A stretch of 64,000 nt of DNA, from the NCBI GenBank assembly GCA_025267735.1, contig CM046299.1, positions 24,268,468-24,332,467 of the forward strand, read 5' to 3'. The notes below the pieces were generated by a model. The model was not told the origin of the DNA. It ran no database searches and was given only the letters and a program-made list of their open reading frames with translations. The DNA comes from Mactra quadrangularis. Taxonomy: Eukaryota > Mollusca > Bivalvia > Venerida > Mactridae. Of the stretch, positions 48,653 through 59,399 are shown one piece after another. How positions within the stretch are numbered: position 1 is the stretch's first letter; every line of letters begins with the position of its first letter. A program made the translations under genes and the position numbers.

Positions 48653-49301
48653 TTTGATTTCGTAATTTCCATTTTAGACCAAGGTTTGCAAGCTAATTTA
48701 ACAGCGATATTATTCACAGTCAGCGATTGGACGGCTCATTTCAAATTGCGTGACGTAGACAATGTAAACAAGTTACGTATCATAACAATTTCGTCATGAA
48801 GATTATGATAAGAAAAGGTCACTTGAACGTGACCTTCGTTTAAAAAAAGGCCAGATCTAAATTAGCGAGTTGGCTAGCGGAAAATTTTAGACCTGGTTTT
48901 AATCAGATTGTATCACCATAGAATGCTCGAGTTACTATAACTCAGTTTTTCTTGCATCGTCGGTTATCCCACGATACATCACTTCGCTATGCTGCGGATG
49001 GAGTGTAACGGAAGAAAGTACTGTGGTTGCTGACGATGTTTTTCTTGACGAGTCAGTGGCTGAAATGATTTTTGATCAAGTGAATCCGCTAACGAATGCA
49101 TGTAGTTTCATATGTATAATATTTATGTTACATATTGTATAAAACAATGAAGAAATACTTGGAATAATGTTTAACTATTTATTGATAAATAGAACACCCA
49201 AACTTTTAGATATACAGTGTGTAATAGAAAAAAAATTATGGCACAATACTATAAGAGTGTTAAAAAGTTCTCAGAAAAGATGTATTATTATGAAACATGT
49301 T

Positions 49302-52300
49302 TTATTGGGTCCACTTGTCTGGTAGCCTATCCTTTTCCATATTGTTCGTGACATCACTTCGTCCATCTTTAGTCACTTCTGTTCCATCAGGTTTTAAGAT
49401 AATCAAAGAAGGTATTCCAGAGACTCCGTATTTCTCGGCCAGTTCCGACTGTAAAAAAACCCCGTTAAATTATACAATACATAAGAAATAATAATGACAG
49501 AATATGTGGTCCTGTAAAATTACAGAGCAACATGCCTTTCTTATACTGAAATAAAATAATGATTTTAATAAATTGTTCAGCAACTGTTATTGTCCATTAA
49601 AACCAGGTTCTGATAAACATGACCTTGTATCAATAAGTATATTGGGACAATTATAACTAATTATCCCGGTAGCTACTTACATGGGCGGATCCAGGATTTT
49701 ATGGGGGTCCAAACTTTCGAACCAAAACCACATTATACATTGTACACAGAATAACGAAGCATATTAATTATAAAAGTACAAAACTATTAGATCCATGATA
49801 AACACAAGGGCGAGCCCGAGAAAAATTGCATTATGCTACTTAAAAAATGGGTTATATTTAAAAAACTCATGGACGGGTATATCTTTAAAACATTCAGAGG
49901 GGGTCCGGACCCCCTGACCCCCCCGCTAGAACCGCCTAGATGTCTTATCAAACGCTCTAGAGCCCCAGTGCCATGTAAAGGCTGATGGCAGGGGACGGTT
50001 AATGCAGGTTATAATGCATTCAGTTATCAGTTGCAAAATAAATAACTCTTAATATTTCGGAATATAAATTTTAAACGTAATGATATTTCATCATCAACAG
50101 ATACATAAAACGGAATATTTAGCTATCTTGAGTAAAGTTATACTGCATTCAGTTGCTAAGTAACCAAATCTTAATATTTTGGAATCTAAATCTAAAAACG
50201 TAATGATATTTCATCATCAACAGAGACATAAAACGGAATCTGTATCAAACTTTAGTTAATTCACCTTTAAATCTCTGGCGACAAATGGCAGTGCTTTCCA
50301 GGGCATCTCGGCGAAATAATCGTCGAATGATTGTTGATCTCGATCAGAGCTAATAAATATGATTTCAAGTTGACCACTTTTTACAAATTTCTTGTAATAC
50401 TGTGCCAACTGGGGCGTAAAGCCTCGACATGGTGGACACCAATGGGCCGAGAAGTAGAGACCTGCAAGAGAATAATTTATATTTACTATTTAATATACAT
50501 GTATATACAATTATCATGGACATGAGCAAGTCGTAAATACGAAATTATCTTGCGTTTGGTAACCAAATATCTACTCTGATATGAATTATATCGGGTAAAC
50601 TTTCAAAATTTGACTCACTAAGGCCATAAAAACAAACTGTCAGGGGTGAAAGGGCCACAACCCGTGGTCTGCATATAATGCATCTACGTGTATTTGGAGC
50701 GGACGGGTCCTCATTAAACTCCTATTCATTCATTTATGACCCATTTGAGTACAACGTCCGCCATGCAATCATTGGATAGTCAGCAGCGTGCGTTTGGTTT
50801 GAATCTCAGCCCATCAGGTTTGTTTCCTTGAGAAAAAAAACTATTTCCATCAATCTACAAAGAAGCGGACACGAGAGTGGCTGATCTAAGTTATAAAAAC
50901 GTTTAAACGACAAAATAATTTTAGTACATCCACAATGATTTCATGAATGGTGAATTGGTGGTACATTATAACTCGGTTCAATCAAACCTGTAACCAAACT
51001 CTGTTTAGTTTATATTATTCAATTGTATTCAATTGTCAGTAGAGCATACATTACATCTGCTGATTTAAATATGTTTTTATCGATCGTGAGTGTAGAAATA
51101 CTTTTCAATTAGCGGAGTTAACTCTTTACTGGTTGCGACATTTGAGAAAAGTAGCCATTTTCACCATTACGCGCTAGGGCTATTTCAAGATGCTCTAATT
51201 TCATTACTAATTATCATACAGATATGCAACTTGGTCAAGTTATTCCCTGGGTGAATGTCTTTTAGAAAAACTAAGTTGAGGCCCGATCCCAGTTACCATG
51301 GCAACGCTGGGGCAGATTTTCGCTCTTTTTCCACCCCACATTTGCATTTCAAACAGTAATATTTTCTAAAATTGAGGTCTAAAGTGCCAGGTCTTTCCAG
51401 AGACTGAAAACAAGTTTTCTTATCAGCATTGGGTGCCATTTCTCTGCACTCAATGACCCCGATTTTGTTCTGGGGGTTCTAGACACGTAAAAATGCTGGA
51501 TTGAGCAGTTAAGGGTTAACGTAGGCACCATTGGCAGTTGAATAATATTGAACAATATAAAAACTAAACAGACTTGGGTACCGAAATTGAATGTACAACC
51601 ATTCTCAAAATCATTGTTGATTGTTATAAATAAAATAAAAATTATTTCGTCTTTTAATTTCATGTAAAAGTAATGAGCCAAACTTGTACATGTACCGTGG
51701 TTTCATTTTCTAAAATGACCTTCACGGAAAAGAAACTTGATATGAAGTAAATACAAAAAAACGTATGTAAATGAATAAAATATAATAGTAAAATACATAG
51801 CCACGTCACGCCCTCGTATAACTTATACAATGTATACAGATATCGGATGAACTTCTTTCGAGTTAACAATTCAGTACGAATATGAATTATACGTTACATG
51901 GTTATATTCCATACCATGAATGAAGAAAACATGCTTTCAATGTAAACGATATAAAATATTTTAAAAGACTTCAACATTGATTACTCCGTGGGTCTTTGTA
52001 GTAAGTACAATCGAAATAAATGAAACATTGATATTCAAATCAATAACATGTTTCAGTTATCTTTTATTCTGAGAACAGTCGGTAGCACGCAAGTCTTTTT
52101 TTGTTGGTAATTAACGCCGTAGCAACACATTGTATAGGTTATATCACGGCGGTCAATCCACCCACTCACTGTTCCTGGAAAGGCTAAATCTCTTAATTAA
52201 GCTGTTAACCAACTACTAGGCGCATACTTCCGTCAGTGACTGACTTCTGCCCTACGTAATTTAGAATCAGAGGTAGGAGGGAGAATGGTCGTATAAAATT

Positions 52301-55300
52301 ATTTCATGACCAAGTTCCACGAAAGTATGCCCCGCCCGGGAATCGAACCTTCGACCCCTCGATCAGTAGACTTGTGCGATACCGACTGAGCTAGCCGGGC
52401 GGGCTTGCACGCAGGTCTGCTGATCGATGGCTTACATGGGTTCGTTATCCAGGCGGGACATACTTTCGTAGAATTAGGTCATAAAATAATTTCTATGGCA
52501 ATTCTCCCTCCTACCACTAATTCCTAATCATGTAGAACAGTTGTCAGTAACTGACGAATGTGTGAGCCAAGTTACTGGTTAACAGCTAAATCCAGAGACA
52601 TGCGTAGGTTGACTAACCGACGTGAGAAAACCTATACACTTTATTTCTACCGCATTAAACCCAACCAAAAAAATATTTTCTTTTTTTGTATTCATTGTGT
52701 TAACAATGAATACTCTGTTATGAAAAGATTAATAGTAGTATTCCGATCGGAGTCCAATTTTAATCGCCTATACCTAACAGCACCCAAGCCAGAATATTCC
52801 GAGACAAAGTAGTTCATGATTTGCAACATCATACTGAAACTGGTACTTTATGTATTTCTGCGCGAGAAATTGACCAGACGCTCAATATGACGTCACAGAA
52901 TATATTTGAAGCGAATAACTTGTAACAGAGATAAGACTGCCCATAATACTCGTGAGAGGTGTGTGGCAGTACTATGAGATAGATGTACACTCGACGGCCT
53001 TCGCGGTCTATTTATAGAAAGTCACAGTCTAAACCACTGACGAAGACACTGTGACTGGCACCATAATCAGAGAAGGATTATCAGACCATCACTGATAATG
53101 ATCCTTTTATATATTGTACATTTATTTATTAAATTATCAAACATGATTGGTTTAATTAACGGTTAATAAACATTTTTTAAAGAATTTTAATCCCTCAACT
53201 TATAGAGATCACAGGCGTAAGCAGCATTTCGTGCTATTAATTGTTTGGGGACCTTTGATGTTTTGCGTCAATATTTTCTTGTAAAGAAATATAATCTACG
53301 TTCGATTAGCCGTCGGAATATGGGACAGAACATGTTTTGAATCGAATAATCTGGATTGGTTATCAATAAATATAATTTCTTGCCAAATGAACAGGTGAAT
53401 TATAAAGTAAACCATAAAAATGAGTTTGTACGTGCTCGGTCGGAACATGACGAAATTGTTAAACTCTGACACATATATTGCTTTCAAGAATGCTTTACTA
53501 AAGGAGATGTCATACATGGCTAACCGACGATTTCAAGCATTTTTGGAAATGCTAATACTTGTACTGTATACATTATTTTAAGTGCTGATTCCCGCGTATT
53601 GGGTTTGTTTTAAAGATAATTATTTCCGGACTATAACTGTTCGGGTCGTGTGCAATTAAACCTGAATTTTACGGCGCATTGGATGCAAGTTCTTCAGTGA
53701 AATAAATTTAACAAGGATAAAATCATCAATATACATTTTGTCAATGAGTATCACAATGGATAAAATACTTGCAATAAAATCCATCCATGACTATATCGGG
53801 TTTAAATACTTACAAGTCAGTAAATTTGGAAAATCCTCTGTTTTGAAGTGTTTTTTTTTTTGGGGGGGGGGTCTTTTGAAAATCTTGTGCAATAAAATAG
53901 TGTGAATTATCATTGGTAAAGTCACACTATTAGCGTAGACTATGATACATTAAGTAGCACCTTGACTTGGATACTGGAGTATCAAACCCTTTCGAAAAAA
54001 AAACTGATGTAGATTTTTTCTCTGTGAAGGTATAGTTTGAAGTACTGTGAGAGCTAAGGGATTATAAAATCTATAAAATCTATTCAATAAAGAATAAAGG
54101 CTTATGATGGAAAAGTTTTATTTCACCAATGCGTAATCTGACAAGAACTGTAGAGATTAAGGAAAAATTCCTGAATAAAAAATGTTAATACAACATACTC
54201 ATTTAAAAAATACAATAACTGCATTTAACTTAAGTATATTAATAATATAAATTATAATTATTATACTATCAATTAATGTATTGAATATATTATTTGTACT
54301 TGTTGAAGTCATCAACATAATTTATGTTTGGAACATATATCACTTTTACTTCAAAATAACTAGTTTGTGTGTAATAATGAACTCTGGTATTTAGATAAAT
54401 CTTAGTATAACACTTTGAATCTTAACATTTGTTTATTTTCTTAAAGATATAGATAATTTGTGCATATAAAACACTTTCAACTATTTTCCAAAAAATAATC
54501 CCATTCACTTGACTACATTAACCTCTTTGTTAAATCAGGTAATCAAATGAAAAAAAAAGAAATATAATTTATTATTAATTAATTCTTAATTATATCTGTA
54601 AATTTTAACCTTCATCATTAAACACCATCAGTGCAGGTAAAATTAATTTCTAAGACATTTATGATAAGCAGATATGGGGTTTAAATACATTATTTTCTGT
54701 TCAGTTACTATATAAATCATAGAATAGCAGCAGGGTGTTTGTCCAACTTTACTCAAAAATGTGTACTACGTAGCACACATAACAGATAACATTTACACAC
54801 AGACTAATTAAACAATGTGATAGTCATATTGTAACAGTTAATAGCTTTGACTTATTACAACAGTAATCATAGTAATACGTAAATTCAATCGTTCAATATT
54901 GTAAATGACTCAAGCAGATTTTTATTGTGAAGAGAGTATGAAAAAAACATGTAATCACCACCATTAATAATTTCTACGGCCATTCTGCCTCCTTCCCCTG
55001 ATTCTAAATCATGTAGGCAGTCATCAGTCACTGACGAAGTATGCACCTAGTAGTGTGTTAACAGCTAAATCCAGAGATAAAGCCTCTCCAGGAACAGTGA
55101 GTAGGTGGACTGACCGCTGTGATATAACCTTTATAAGGTGTTGCTACAGCATAAAACCCAACAAAAATTGAATAAATCTAAACACAATGAATACCCCAGT
55201 ACTTTCAGTGCTTTGATTTATATTCATTTTAAACCTGGTGCATTTACTTACAACTAATTAGCTTAATCGTGCAGTGCGTGTGGAATATAACATCCCGGAA

Positions 55301-55647
55301 GATCGATTAAAATAAAGCATATACATACATGTACATAAAAACATATTTATCTAGAAAAAAATACGATTTTTATGCTTAAGCATTACCTTCCGTGAAAATG
55401 TAATTTTAAACCGGACATTTTGTCGCTATACTTGTAAATATTTATTGAAATGAATCATTTGCTACTACAGTACGCATAATATGAAGAAAAAATAATTATA
55501 CATTTAGGAAGGTTATAAAATAAGTAACTCACCAACTGCACTTTTCCCATTACACAATTCATCAAGATCATATTCTTGTTTGTTGTTATCTATAACCTTC
55601 ATACCATCAAATAAACCATTTATACCAGTTAGAGTAGTTATAGCCAT
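49302..55647 (-). CDS. Nucleoredoxin/tryparedoxin-like thioredoxin-fold protein, complete
   Basis: Three exons on the minus strand: 55647-55533 (38 codons + 1 nt), 50461-50265 and 49448-49302, ending in TAA; 152 aa. Introns are phase 1 (5,071 bp) and phase 0 (816 bp). The fold is a single thioredoxin-like domain: N-terminal strand and helix, YFSAHWCPPCRGFTP with active-site Cys47 and Cys50, the IIFISSDRD strand at 73-80, MPWKALPF at 91-98, and the cis-proline in GIPSLIILKPDG at Pro117. WCPPCR, SSDRD and the length match nucleoredoxin and tryparedoxin, which reduce or isomerise disulfides in protein substrates. No signal peptide, so cytosolic or nuclear. A second paralogue lies upstream at 57720-58505. 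The physiological substrate is not indicated. Confidence 0.9.
49682..49942. repeat. MITE-like repeat with GGCGGATCCAGG ends, copy 2
   Basis: GGGCGGATCCAGGATTTTAT ... GGACGGGTATATCTTTAAA ... GGGGGTCCGGACCCCCTG ... CCGCTAGAACCGCC. The G/C-run hairpin near 49900 is perfect over 7 bp. It lies in the second intron of the thioredoxin-fold gene. Confidence 0.7.
50019..50245. repeat. Two-copy ~122 bp tandem duplication next to a splice donor
   Basis: Both copies contain CATTCAGTT(A/G), CTTAATATTT(C/T)GGAAT, CGTAATGATATTTCATCATC, AACAGA(T/G)ACATAAAACGGAA. The second ends about 20 bp from the donor of exon 50461-50265, inside intron 2. A transposon-end motif (GGTTAATGCAGGTTATAATG) lies just before the first copy. 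Confidence 0.75.
51010..51562. repeat. Long member of the CAACTGTCAG MITE family, 550 bp
   Basis: Left arm CAATTGTCAGTAGAGCATAC then TCTGCTGATTTAAATATG; right arm GTTAACGTAGGCACCATTGG then CAGTTGAATAATATTGAAC. Unlike other members it carries an internal segment of about 370 bp (51125-51500), absent from the 120-180 bp copies. That segment has no transposase signature. Confidence 0.65.
52098..52404 (-). repeat. SINE family 1, best preserved copy, minus orientation
   Basis: The head, read on the minus strand from 52404, is tRNA-Lys-like: GCCCGGCTAGCTCAGTCGGT (A box) and GGTTCGATTCCCGGGC (B box), spanning 52328-52404. It is followed by ACTTTCGTGGAACTTGGTC, GGTCAGTGACTGACGG-like and ACCCACTCACTGTTCC blocks, ending in an A-run after 'ttaccaacaaa'. 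The tRNA-like part lacks normal anticodon-stem pairing, so it is a SINE promoter, not a tRNA gene. Confidence 0.85.
52420..52680 (+). repeat. SINE family 1, plus orientation, head-to-head with the preceding copy
   Basis: After a degraded head it has ACATACTTTCGTAGAATTAG, CTCCCTCCTACCACTAATTC, TTACTGGTTAACAGCTAAAT and 'taaacccaaccaaaaaaat'. The paired arrangement makes an inverted repeat of roughly 250 bp per arm with about 15-40 bp between heads. Confidence 0.8.
54957..55172 (+). repeat. SINE family 1, plus orientation, headless
   Basis: 'aataatttctacggccattc', GCCTCCTTCCCCTGATTC, GTCACTGACGAAGTATGC, TTAACAGCTAAATCCAGAG, GGAACAGTGAGTAGGTGG and 'cataaaacccaac' match the family body and tail. 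The tRNA-like part is missing. Confidence 0.8.
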
Positions 55648-55830
55648 GATTATTACTTAGACACTGTCCTTATTTAGCTGAAATGTTTCACTGAATGAAG
55701 TTTTCTTATGCTACAAGCGGGTACTTCAATCAATCGTCTCCAAGTGATTACTAATGATTTATTTATAGGCTACACTCAGTTGATTATGTGAAACTCTCGT
55801 CATGGCTATATATATATAAACTTATATTTA
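55648..55830 (-). promoter_or_regulatory. Putative promoter region of the complete thioredoxin-fold gene
   Basis: On the minus strand a TATATATATA run (55807-55818) lies about 160 bp before the ATG at 55647. It could act as a TATA box with start near 55780, but such runs are common here by chance. No other motif is clear. Confidence 0.3.
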
Positions 55831-55832
55831 AA

Positions 55833-55910
55833 TAGATCGATGGACTAGTGCAAAACTAGTCTAATTTCATGTAATAAAGAAGGATGTAGACTAGTTTTGC
55901 GCTAACTCAT
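55833..55910. repeat. Short perfect hairpin
   Basis: ACTAGTGCAAAACTAGTCTA is mirrored by TAGACTAGTTTTGCGCTAA after a loop of about 30 bp. Only one copy in the window. Confidence 0.6.
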
Positions 55911-56659
55911 AGATACATGGTTAAGTTAAATTAATTTTTTTCATTGATTTTTTGTATGTAATATTATATATCATACAGTTTTAGGTATTATGGCCAGAGT
56001 AAAACATATACTAGATATAAACATCTATACAATATTTTCAAGGTTAACTTAAATATCTACGGTGGTGCGTAGGTGACATTACAAAGGAGTTCCGTATCTA
56101 TAATTGCATTCATAATCGCTCCTTTGAGTTAGAGTATCATTATTCTATTGATGATACATCGAATCTTAAAAGGGAGACAACTCTGTATGGTATAGTACAT
56201 GGATACAGTATGTCTGCAAGTTAAATCGACTCTACTGGGACTCACTTCAACCAAGAAGAACACAAACAAAAGTGGTTATCTTGCTCAGGGTCATCCACAA
56301 CATTTTTGTCATCCAATCACATAAAAAAATACCAGCCATAACTCATCGTAGACACGAATTTGATACACCAATATAATGTTCTAAGGTGACTTAAATCCGT
56401 CATTGATCTTCCAGTACTAGACTCCCAGCATCCGCGAGCTACTGTTCATTTTCTCACATAAGTAGACAAAGATGGAGGGTGGACTCGAAACCATGACGAC
56501 CGGAGATCATGACGACAACAGTGATTTCATGTGATGATGTCAGTGGTATTATTCGCTCAACTTTTGAGGATAGACTTACGGAGGACAGGAAACATGGACC
56601 TGTGAGATCTAAAGAGGAAACCATTCATGTTTGACCCAACAATATGTAGCAAAATTGTT

Positions 56660-56800
56660 GTTTAATTCTATTCCACTGTCAATGGAGACTGCATTAACTC
56701 CTCTGATTTAAATGCTCACTACAGCATTCCTATACTCAATATCGATAAAAACATATTTAAATCAACAGAGTTAATGTATGCACCACTGATAGTTGAAGAA
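56660..56800. repeat. Palindromic MITE (CAACTGTCAG family), copy 8
   Basis: Left arm TTCCACTGTCAATGGAGAC, 'attaactcctctgatttaaa'; right arm TTTAAATCAACAGAGTTAAT and 'caccactgatagttgaa'. Confidence 0.75.
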
Positions 56801-57719
56801 GATCTAATACTAGATTTATTTAATTTTCACTAAATAATAGAAGAAATACGAAACGCAAGTGATAGTTTAAAAAGTGTTTTACTATAAAACAGAGTTAATT
56901 GAATACATTAATTACACTACTGTGATTAACATAAATAAAATATTCATAATTGTGTACATGACGTCACGTTCCATCCTGGCGTCCATTTTGCGTAACGTCA
57001 AAATTAACGTGTTTTTTTCGTAAACAAAAAATGATAAATAATTTTTTAACATGCCTTATCACAATAATTACTAAATAAAAAAGAAACGTGCCAAAACAAC
57101 TGTAAAAGCAAATTGTAGTTGGTTATTTTGTGTCCCGAGCATGGTATTTTCAAATTGACGCTAGTATTGAACGCGCCGTCACATGTGTACTTTTACATAC
57201 ATGTATTTTGCAAAAAAATGATTGTATCACGTATAGTTTTCATTATCTATGCACTTCAATTTTCAAAAAAGGCAGTGAAGCAGATTGTGGATATACTAAT
57301 TCCTGTTTGAAAATTATACAATATGATAAAAAGACAAGTATTCATTTTGTGACATACAAACTGTAATACGAAGGAATATAGCGATTTCCATTTGTCATTA
57401 TATTCAACACAAATTTAAATTTCAGATATGATGATAAAACCGGCTCACCAATTAAAATACAACATGTTTACAATAGTAAATGATTTGACATTATAATGTA
57501 TGGTGTCATATTCCTGCCATTAGATAACTATTTGATAAAGTGGTTAACTAGATACTAAATAACCTCTTACAAATTAGCGATTTTAGATAATTGGTTAGCA
57601 ATTATATTGTCACTATAGTTACGTAACTAGTTAATAAAATAATTAGTTAATTATGAAATTACATGGTGGCAGAACTATGCAACCATAGTAATGAATAAAG
57701 AACAATAATGTTTGAATGT

Positions 57720-58505
57720 TTATTGTGCCCACTGTGCTGGGAAAGCATTTCCAGCGCTAGCAACATCTCCACGTCCATTTGCATTGATAACGGTACCATC
57801 TGGTTTAAGAATGACTAAAGTAGGGATTCCTCTTACTCCATACTTCTCACTAACCTTGGTCTGGAAAGAGAAATTTATGAAATATAATACATGTATAAAG
57901 ACTAATTGGAATCATTTTACATATAATTTGAATACTCTTCAATATAAGGTAAAAGAGAAATTTTATTCTAGGTTTAACGCTGTTTTAAGACAATTTAGAC
58001 AATTTACAGCTGCCAGCGCACCTAACCTAGCTGACGTTGACTCTTGTCTAAAATTAGTATTCTCATACCCTTCAACAAGACCGGCAACTTCTCCATATAC
58101 CAAAATAATAGGAAAACAAAGCCGGCAAACAGTAACTGTAGTGGTTCGACAGATATTGAAATCCTAGTGGTTCTAGTTGGTAGCGACCGGCGATGATTCC
58201 GTTCCTTGGTGCATACAACTGAAAGTTTTTGAAAGCCGTAATACTAAATGCATCAATCATTAAATTATTTCACTAACAAATGACGTGATCAAGTCAAATA
58301 TTAACTCTTGTTACCTTTTGTTCCCTCAAATCAAACGCTAAAGCATGCCATGGCATCTCACCAAAGTATTCTTTAAATGAAGCATCATCTCTGTCAGAGC
58401 TTACAAAAATACATTCAAACTTATCACAGTTAGCCTTGTAGAATTCTGCTAAAACTGGAGTAAATCCTCGGCATGGTGGACACCAATGAGCTGAGAAATA
58501 TATAC
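57720..58505 (-). CDS. Second nucleoredoxin-like paralogue, last two exons
   Basis: Exons 58505-58315 and 57860-57720 on the minus strand, with TAA at the end; 110 residues are visible. The first visible exon must start after 1 nt of a codon carried over from an upstream exon, exactly as in the neighbour, and the next intron is phase 0 in both. Motifs: YFSAHWCPPCRGFTP, CIFVSSDRDD, MPWHALAF and GIPTLVILKPDG, so both active-site Cys and the cis-proline are kept. Compared with its neighbour it has a 2-residue shorter loop before the SSDRD strand and replaces ALPF by ALAF. The exon for the N-terminal about 38 residues was not found up to 64000; it may be past the window or too divergent. The gene is intact where visible. 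Confidence 0.85.
57998..58195 (-). repeat. SINE family 2, minus orientation, copy 4 (eroded)
   Basis: 'cagcgcacctaacctagc', CCCTTCAACAAGACCGGCAA, AACAGTAACTGTAGTGGTTC and 'aaatcctagtggttctagttggtagcg'. It lies in the intron of the second thioredoxin-fold gene. Confidence 0.65.
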
Positions 58506-58684
58506 CTGAAAAAATAAAGTGAAACAATAAGGTTAATCAAGTTAAATTCCACTATTGGGACCTTTAATATCGACGGTGTTAGTAGCGTTTTGGACCTTTT
58601 ACTTCTCAAATTAAGCATTAGGGACTTAAACAAATAAGTCCATAATACAACGAGGTTCCACTATTAGGACCAATTCAATGGTCA
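58506..58684. other. Intron or 5' flank, nothing recognised
   Basis: AT-rich sequence upstream (minus-strand sense) of exon 58505-58315. A repeated phrase 'aattaagcatt(a/t)gggacttaa' appears here and again near 58937-58955, on either side of the MITE. Confidence 0.35.
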
Positions 58685-58885
58685 GGCTACAACAAGTTGA
58701 TCACGTGTTCTACAGATTTTTCTGGAAAGCGAGCGAAGAAAAAAAATCTTAATTCAGTTGCTTTATATGGCGGTTTGACCAAATTTTTATGAGCGAGCGA
58801 AGAAATTAAAATATCTTTTTTGTAAAAACCGTCAAAATTAAGGTGCGAGCGAATCCATAGAACATATGATCAACTTGTTGTGGCC
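58685..58885. repeat. Foldback MITE with GGC(C/T)ACAACAAGTTGATCA ends, copy 3
   Basis: Left TIR GGCTACAACAAGTTGATCAC, right TIR GATCAACTTGTTGTGGCC. Interior TATGGCGGTTTGACCAAAT and 'gagcgagcgaag' match copy 2. Confidence 0.85.
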
Positions 58886-59199
58886 TCATAATAGCGAACT
58901 ACTTGTTTTAATTCAGGAATCTTTTTGTTCTCAAATTAAGCATTTAGGACTTAAGAATGGTAAAAACACATTTCGCAAAAACCAAGTTGGTCTATTCATA
59001 TGCAATGGAACTTTACTGTGTATACTTTTAGATAAAAATGTACATTGTATATATTATAACTAATTTTTGTCGGGTAAACGAAGATACAGAAAACTTATGT
59101 CTGAAAAATTTCAAACGAGTATTTGCCCCGACCTTGATTTTGGAATAGGAACTAACCTTAGAACTTCGGGAAGCTTAAAATACGAACGTTATAATTCGA

Positions 59200-59290
59200 T
59201 CCCTAGTGTGCAGAATTCTCAGATTAAACTTGGTGTCCTAATCGATCTCATGCTTATATCGCATAAATGTATATATAGAGAACCCGTCTA
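59200..59290 (-). promoter_or_regulatory. Possible TATA-type promoter on the minus strand
   Basis: TCTATATATACATT on the minus strand at about 59279-59266 is followed at 59157 by a GTTAGT donor-like site. This would fit a noncoding 5' exon for the upstream paralogue, but no ATG in a usable frame lies between. Speculative. Confidence 0.2.
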
Positions 59291-59372
59291 ACTGATCGAA
59301 GTCAAACATATTGCGACAAAAACACTGCATGGTACCAACGGTGAACGTCAACAACGGAGAAAGAAAAACAAG

Positions 59373-59399
59373 ATGGCGGAACTGTCAATTGACGAAAAG
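59373..59399 (+). CDS. Possible first coding exon of a downstream gene
   Basis: A start in excellent context (AACAAGATGGCGG) opens a frame MAELSIDEK and runs into GTAAGC, a good splice donor. If real, the gene continues to the right. No second exon was identified before 64000, so it may start further on or be spurious. The start context and donor are the only evidence. Confidence 0.35.

Larger units (their letters stand above)
46781..49301. other. Intergenic region between the tetraspan and thioredoxin-fold genes
   Basis: No exon identified with confidence. It has somewhat higher CpG than average at 47040-47240 and 48450-49080, and the foldback repeat at 48000-48421. A CRE-like TGACGTAA is at about 47089. 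An unassigned open stretch at 48455-48652 is listed separately. Confidence 0.4.
50462..55532 (-). other. First intron of the complete thioredoxin-fold gene
   Basis: 5,071 bp, phase 1, no other exon recognised. It contains a MITE, two head-to-head SINEs, a headless SINE, and a T-run/G-run junction near 53851-53872. Stretches 50500-51000, 51570-52090, 52690-54950 and 55180-55530 are AT-rich with nothing assigned. Confidence 0.7.
55648..57719. other. Interval between the two thioredoxin-fold paralogues
   Basis: 2.07 kb containing the 55830 hairpin, a MITE at 56660-56800 and AT-rich DNA. No exon-like sequence and no pseudo-exon of the paralogue was recognised. Confidence 0.5.

Noticed and set aside
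52328..52404. tRNA gene
   Set aside because: A and B boxes are good, but the anticodon arm does not pair and the sequence continues into a SINE body shared by other copies.
57712..58167. 151-codon plus-strand ORF
   Set aside because: It is antisense to the last exon of the second thioredoxin-fold gene and runs on into intron and SINE sequence.
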